Below, piece by piece: positions 50,903-55,772 of a stretch of 55,772 nucleotides of DNA (position 1 is its first letter; every line of letters begins with the position of its first letter). The position numbers and the translations under genes are program-made. The notes below the pieces were generated by a model. That model saw only the letters and a list, made by a program, of their open reading frames with translations, had not been told where the DNA came from and searched no databases. The stretch comes from Mesostigma viride (lineage: Eukaryota > Streptophyta > Mesostigmatophyceae > Mesostigmatales > Mesostigmataceae), in contig RPFO01002351.1 in assembly GCA_009746045.1 (NCBI GenBank), forward strand, positions 1-55,772. The letters run 5' to 3'.

Positions 50903-53900
50903 GCTTGCCCCCCTTGCCCCCTTGCCCCCTTGCCCCCTTGCCCCCTTGCCCCCTTGCCCCCTTGCCCCCTTGCCCCCTTGCCCCCTTGCCCCCTTGCCCC
51001 CTTGCCCCTTGCCCCTTGCCCCCTTGCCCCCCTTGCCCCCACGCCCCTCGCCCCTGGGCCCCTGGCCCCCTGGCCCCTCGCCGGCCCCCTGGCCCCCTTG
51101 CCCCCTTGCCCTATACCCCTAGCCCCTTGCCCCCTTGCCCCCTTGCCCCCCATTGCCCCCTTGCCCCTTGCCCCCTTGTCCCCCTTGCCCCCTTGCCCCC
51201 TTGCCCCCTTGCCCCCTTGCCCCCCCTTGCCCCTTCCCCCCTTGCCTCCACACCCCGACGCCCCCTCGCCCCCTGGGCCCCTGGCCCCCTGGCCCCCTCG
51301 CCGGCCCCCTGGCCCCCGGGCCCCCTTGCCCCTTGCCCCTTGCCCCCTTGCCCCTTGCCCCCTTGCCCCTTGCCCCCTTGCCCCTTGCCCCCTTGCCCCC
51401 TTGCCCCTTGCCCCCTTGCCCCCCTGCCCCTTGCCCCCACGCCCCCACGCCCCCACGCCCTCACGCCCCACGCCCCCTCGCCCCCTGGCCCCTCGTCGGC
51501 CCCCGGGCCCCGGGCCCCTTGCCCCCTTGCCCCTTGCCCCCTTACCCCTTGCCCCTTGCCCCCTTGCCCCTTGCCCCCTTGCCCCTTGCCCCCTTGCCCC
51601 CTTGCCCCCTTGCCCCCTTGCCCCTTGCCCCCTTGCCCCCTTGCCCCCTTGCCCCTTGCCCCCTTGCCCCTTGCCCCTAGCCCCTTGCCCCTTGCCCCTT
51701 GCCCCTTGCCCCTTGCCCCCTTGCCCCTTGCCCCTTGCCCCTTGCCCCTTGCCCCCCTGCCCCTTGCCCCACGCCCCCACGCCCACGCCCTCACGCCCCC
51801 ACGCCCCTCGCCCCTGGCCCCTCGTCGGCCCCCGGGCCCCGGGCCCCTTGCCCCCTTGCCCCCTTGCCCCTTACCCCTTGCCCCCTTGCCCCTTGCCCCC
51901 TTGCCCCCTTGCCCCCTTGCCCCCTTGCCCCCTTGCCCCTTGCCCCCTTGCCCCTTGCCCCTTGCCCCTTGCCCCCTTGCCCCTTGCCCCTTGCCCCTAG
52001 CCCCCTTGCCCCTTGCCCCTTGCCCCCTTGCCCCTTGCCCCTTGCCCCTTGCCCCTCGCCCCTTGCCCCTTGCCCCTTGCCCCCTTGCCCCCTTGCCCCC
52101 TTGCCCCCTTGCCCCCCTTGCCCCCTTGCCCCCTTGCCACCTTGCCCCGTTGCCCCCTTGCCCCCTTGCCCCCCTGCCCCACGCCCCACGCCCCCACGCC
52201 CCAACGCCCCCTCGCCCCTGGCACCTCGCCGGCCCCCGGGCCCCCGGCCCCCTTGCCCCCTTGCCCCCTTGCCCCCTTACCCCTTGCCCCCTTGCCCCCT
52301 TGCCCCCTTGCCCCTTGCCCCCTTGCCCCCTTGCCCCTTGCCCCTTGCCCCCTTGCCCCTTGCCCCCTTGCCCCCTTGCCCCCTTGCCCCTTGCCCCCTT
52401 GCCCCTTGCCCCCTAGCCCCCTTGCCCCTTGCCCCTTGCCCCCTTGCCCCTTGCCCCCTTGCCCCCTTGCCCCCTTGCCCCTTGCCCCTTGCCCCCTTGC
52501 CCCTTGCCCCCTTGCCCCCTTGCATGCCCCCTTGCCCCCTTGCCCCCTAATTGCCCCCTTGCCCCCTTGCCCCCTTGTCCCCCCTTGCCCCCCTTGCCCC
52601 TTGCCCCCCTTGCCCCTTGCTTCCTTGCCCCCTTGCCCCTTGCCCCTTGCCCCTTGCCCCCTTGCCCCCTTGCCCCTTACCCCCTTGCCCCCTTGCCCCT
52701 TGCCCCCTTGCCCCTTGCCCCCTTGCCCCCTTGCCCCTTGCCCCTTGCCCCTTGCCCCTTACCCCTTGCCCCTTGCCCCTTGCCCCCTTGCCCCTTGCCC
52801 CTTGCCCCCTTGCCCCCTTGCCCCCTTGCCCCCTTGCCCCTTGCCCCCTTGCCCCCTTGCCCCCTCGCCCCCTCGCCCCTTGCCCCTTGCCCCTTGCCCC
52901 TTGCCCCCTTGCCCCTTGCCCCCCCTTGCCCCACGCCCCGACGCCCCTCGCCCCTCGCCCCCTCGCCCCCTCGCCCCCCTCCCTGGGCCCCTGGCCCCTG
53001 GCCCCCTCGCCGGCCCCCTGGCCCCCGGCCCCTTGCCCCATACCCCTTGCCCCTTACCCCTTGCCCCCTTGCCCCTTGCCCCTTGCCCCTTGCCCCTTGC
53101 CCCTTGCCCCCTTGCCCCCTTGCCCCCTTGCCCCCTTGCCCCCTTGCCCCTTGCCCCCTTACCCCCTTGCCCCCTTGCCCCCTTGCCCCCTTGCCCCTGG
53201 CCCCTTGCCCCTTGCCCCCTTGCCCCCTCGCCCCCTTGCCCCCTTGCTTCCTTGCCCCCTTGCCCCCTTGCCCCTTGCCCCTTGCCCCTTGCCCCCTTGC
53301 CCCCTTGCCCCCCCTTGCCCCCACGCCCCGACGCCCCCTCGCCCCTGGGCCCCTGGCCCCTGGCCCCTCGCCGGCCCCCTGGCCCCCTTGCCCCCTTGCC
53401 CCTATACCCCCTAGCCCCCTTGCCCCCTTGCCCCTTGCCCCCCCATTGCCCCTTGCCCCCTTGCCCCTTGTCCCCCTTGCCCCCTTGCCCCCTTGCCCCC
53501 CTTGCCCCTTGCCCCCTTGCCCCCTTGCCCCCTTGCCCCTTGCCCCCTTGCCCCTTGCCCCCCTTGCCCCCTTGCCCCCCCTGCCCCCTTGCACCCTTGC
53601 CCCCTTGCCCCTAGCCCCCTTGCCCCCTTGCCCCCTTGCCGCCTTGCCCCTTGCATGCCCCCTTGCATGCCCCTTGCCCCTTGCCCCTTGCCCCCTTACC
53701 CCCCTGCCCCCTTGCCCCTTGCCCCTTGCCCTTGCCCCTTGCCCCCTTGCCCCTTGCCCCTTGCCCCCTTGCCCCTTGCCCCCCTGCCCCTTGCACCCAC
53801 GCCCCTCGCCCCTGGCCCCTCGCCCCTTGCCCCCTTGCCCTTGCCCCTTGCCCCCTTGGCCCTTGCCCCTTGCCCCCTTGCCCCCTTGCCCCCTTGCCCC

Positions 53901-55772
53901 CTTGCCCCTTACCCCCTGCCCCCTTGCCCCTTGCCCCTTGCCCCCTTGCCCCCTTGCCCCCTTGCCCCCTTGCCCCTTGCCCCTTGCCCTTGCCCCCCTG
54001 CCCCTTGCACCCACGCCCTCGCCCCTGGCCCTCGCCCCTTGCCCCCTTGCCCCTTGCCCCCTTGCCCCTTGGCCCCTTGCCCCTTGCCCCTTGCCCCTTG
54101 CCCCCTTGCCCCCTTGCCCCTTGCCCCTTGCCCTTGCCCCTTGCTTGCCCCCTTGCCCCCCCTGCCCCCACGCCCCCACGCCCCACGCCCCAACGCCCCC
54201 TCGCCCCCTGGCACCCTCGCCGGCCCCCGGGCCCCCGGGCCCCTTGCCCCCCTTGCCCCCTTGCCCCCTTACCCCTTGCCCCCTTGCCCCTTGCCCTTGC
54301 CCCCTTGCCCCCCCCTGCCCCTTGCAACCCACGCCCCCGCCGCCCTGGCCCCTCGCCCCTTGCCCCTTGCCCCTTGCCCCTTGCCCCTTGCCCCCCTCGC
54401 CCCTTGCCCCTCGCCCCCTTGCCCTCGCCCCTTGCCCCTTGCCCCTCGCCCCCTTGCCCCTTGCCCCCTTGCCCCCTTACCCCCTTGCCCCTTGCCCCTT
54501 GCCCCCTTGCCCCCTTGCCCCCTTGCCCCCTGCCCCTTGCCCCCTTGCCCCCTTGCATGCCCCCTTGCCCCCTAATTGCCCCCTTGCCCCCTTGCCCCCT
54601 TGTCCCCCCTTGCCCCCTTGCCCCCTTGCCCCCTTGCCCCCTTGCCCTTGCCCCCCTTGCCCCCTTGCCCCTTGCCCTTGCCCCCTTGCCCCTTGCCCCT
54701 TGCCCTTGCCCCACGCCCCTCGCCCCTGGGCCCCTGGCCCCCTGGCCCCCTCTCCGGCCCCTGGCCCCCGGGCCCCCTTGCCCCCTTGCCCCCTTACCTT
54801 GCCCGTTGCCCCTTGCCCCCTTGCCCCTTGCCCCCTTGCCCCTTGCCCCTTGCCCCTTGCCCCCTTGCCCTTGCCCCCCTTGCCCCTTGCCCCCTTGCCC
54901 CCTTGCCCCCTTGCCCCTTGCCCTTGCCCCCTTGCCCCCCTTGCCCCACGCCCCGACGCCCCCTCGCCCCTGGGCCCCTTGCCCCTTGCCCCTCGCTGGC
55001 CCCCTGGCCCTTGCCTTGCCCCTATACCCCTAGCCCCTTGCCCTTGCCCCTTGCCCCCCCATTGCCCCCTTGCCCCTTGCCCCCTTGTCCCTAGCCTTTG
55101 CCCCTTGCCCCTGCCCCCTTGCCCCTTGCCCCCCTTGCCCCTTCCCCCCTTGCCCCACGCCCGACGCCCCCTCGCCCCGGGGCCCTGGCCCCTGGCCCCT
55201 CGCCGGCCCTGGCCCCGGGCCCCTTGCCCCCTTGCCCCTTGCCCCTTGCCCCCTTGCCCCCTTGCCCCCTTGCCCCTTGCCCCTTGCCCCTTGCCCCTTG
55301 CCCCTTGCCCCCTTGCCCCTTGCCCCCCTGCCCCCTTGCCCCACGCCCCACGCCCCCACGCCCTCACGCCCCACGCCCCCTCGCCCCTGGCCCCCTCGTC
55401 GGCCCGGGCCCCCGGGCCCCTTGCCCCCCTTGCCCCCTTGCCCCTTACCCCTTGCCCCTTGCCCTTGCCCCTTGCCCTTGCCCCTTGCCCCTTGCCCCCT
55501 TGCCCCTTGCCCCCTTGCCCCTTGCCCCTTGCCCCCCTTGCCCCCTTGCCCCTCGCCCCTTGCCCCCTTGCCCCTTGCCCCTTGCCCCCTTGCCCCTTGC
55601 CCCCTTGCCCCTTGCCTTCCCTTGCCCTTGCCCCTTGCCCCCTTGCCCCTCGCCCCCGTGCCCCCTTGCCCCTTGCCCCCTTGCCCCCTTGCCCCTTGCC
55701 CCCTTGCCCCCTTGCCCCTTGCCCCCTTGCCCCCCTTGCCCCTTGCCCCTTGCCCCTGCCCCTTGCCCCCTT
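50903..55772. repeat. C-rich minisatellite array C with higher-order structure
   Basis: At least 4.87 kb, running off the window. The base unit is TTGCCCCC/TTGCCCC (the 7-mer is commoner than in arrays A and B). Recurring blocks of GACGCCCCCTCGCCCCTGGC type ending in CTCGCCGGCCCCC occur near 51040, 51255, 51450, 51780, 52180, 52930, 53320, 54165, 54710, 54945, 55160 and 55360. Marker variants TTGCATGCC...TAATTGCC recur at 52522 and 54555, and CTATACCCC...CTAGCC at 51113, 53403 and 55023. All six frames are open because the unit has no stop. Confidence 0.97.

Noticed and set aside
50824-55374. ORFs up to 551 aa in array C
   Set aside because: Repeat-driven openness on both strands; not genes.

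Overview
This looks like GC-rich nuclear DNA of a eukaryote, most likely a unicellular green alga. That assignment is an inference from the base composition, the mix of copia, gypsy, hAT and LINE relics, the many simple repeats and the low gene density. I see no bacterial operon, rRNA, tRNA or CRISPR array. Nearly everything recognisable is a transposable element, an element relic or tandem-repeat DNA. Host-like genes are few, unnamed and in part broken.

Layout: 1-2.2 kb (minus) is an LTR-retrotransposon integrase relic with a Gag zinc knuckle. 2.2-4.2 kb is non-coding, with four copies of a 26-bp palindromic motif. 4.2-6.1 kb (minus) holds an unidentified 306-aa ORF followed by a Gag-like gene. 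6.9-7.2 kb is a LINE reverse-transcriptase tail. 7.8-13.5 kb (minus) is a decayed gypsy-like element: LTR edge, protease and Gag, with no recognisable RT. 13.6-14.4 kb (plus) is a second, broken copy of the first integrase. 15.1-15.8 kb is a copia-type RNase H relic. 16.5 kb carries a hAT-type BED finger.

19.0-30.6 kb is the most informative part. It holds three plus-strand copies of an LINE-like family that encodes only an L1-type ORF1 protein and has no ORF2. Two copies are full length and have clear target-site duplications. All end in a small hairpin followed by a (TTAA)n tail. A minus-strand LINE carrying the C-terminal end of ORF2, also ending in (TTAA)n, is interrupted by a minus-strand 3'-end fragment, which is itself interrupted by one of the ORF1-only copies: three nested insertions. 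A fourth, decayed ORF1 lies at 38.3-39.1 kb on the minus strand. The arrangement suggests a half-LINE family mobilised in trans by an ORF2-bearing partner. At 22.8-25.3 kb an AT-richer gene is split by a tandemly duplicated insertion, and removing the insertion rejoins the reading frame.

30.6-38 kb contains a few possible host ORFs and a long poly-G/GGGA/GA tract. From 39.3 kb onward satellites dominate: three arrays of an 8-bp/7-bp unit (TTGCCCCC/TTGCCCC) at 39.3-39.9, 41.3-43.1 and 50.9-55.8 kb, the last running off the window; a macrosatellite built on a related 8-mer (CACCGTTG) at 43.3-44.1 kb; a 500-bp foldback element at 46.6-47.1 kb; GTGC and GGGT tracts at 48.4-48.8 kb; and a 184-bp satellite at 49.0-50.3 kb. 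The long Pro-rich or Gly-rich reading frames across the C-rich arrays arise because the repeat unit contains no stop codon in any frame. They are not genes.
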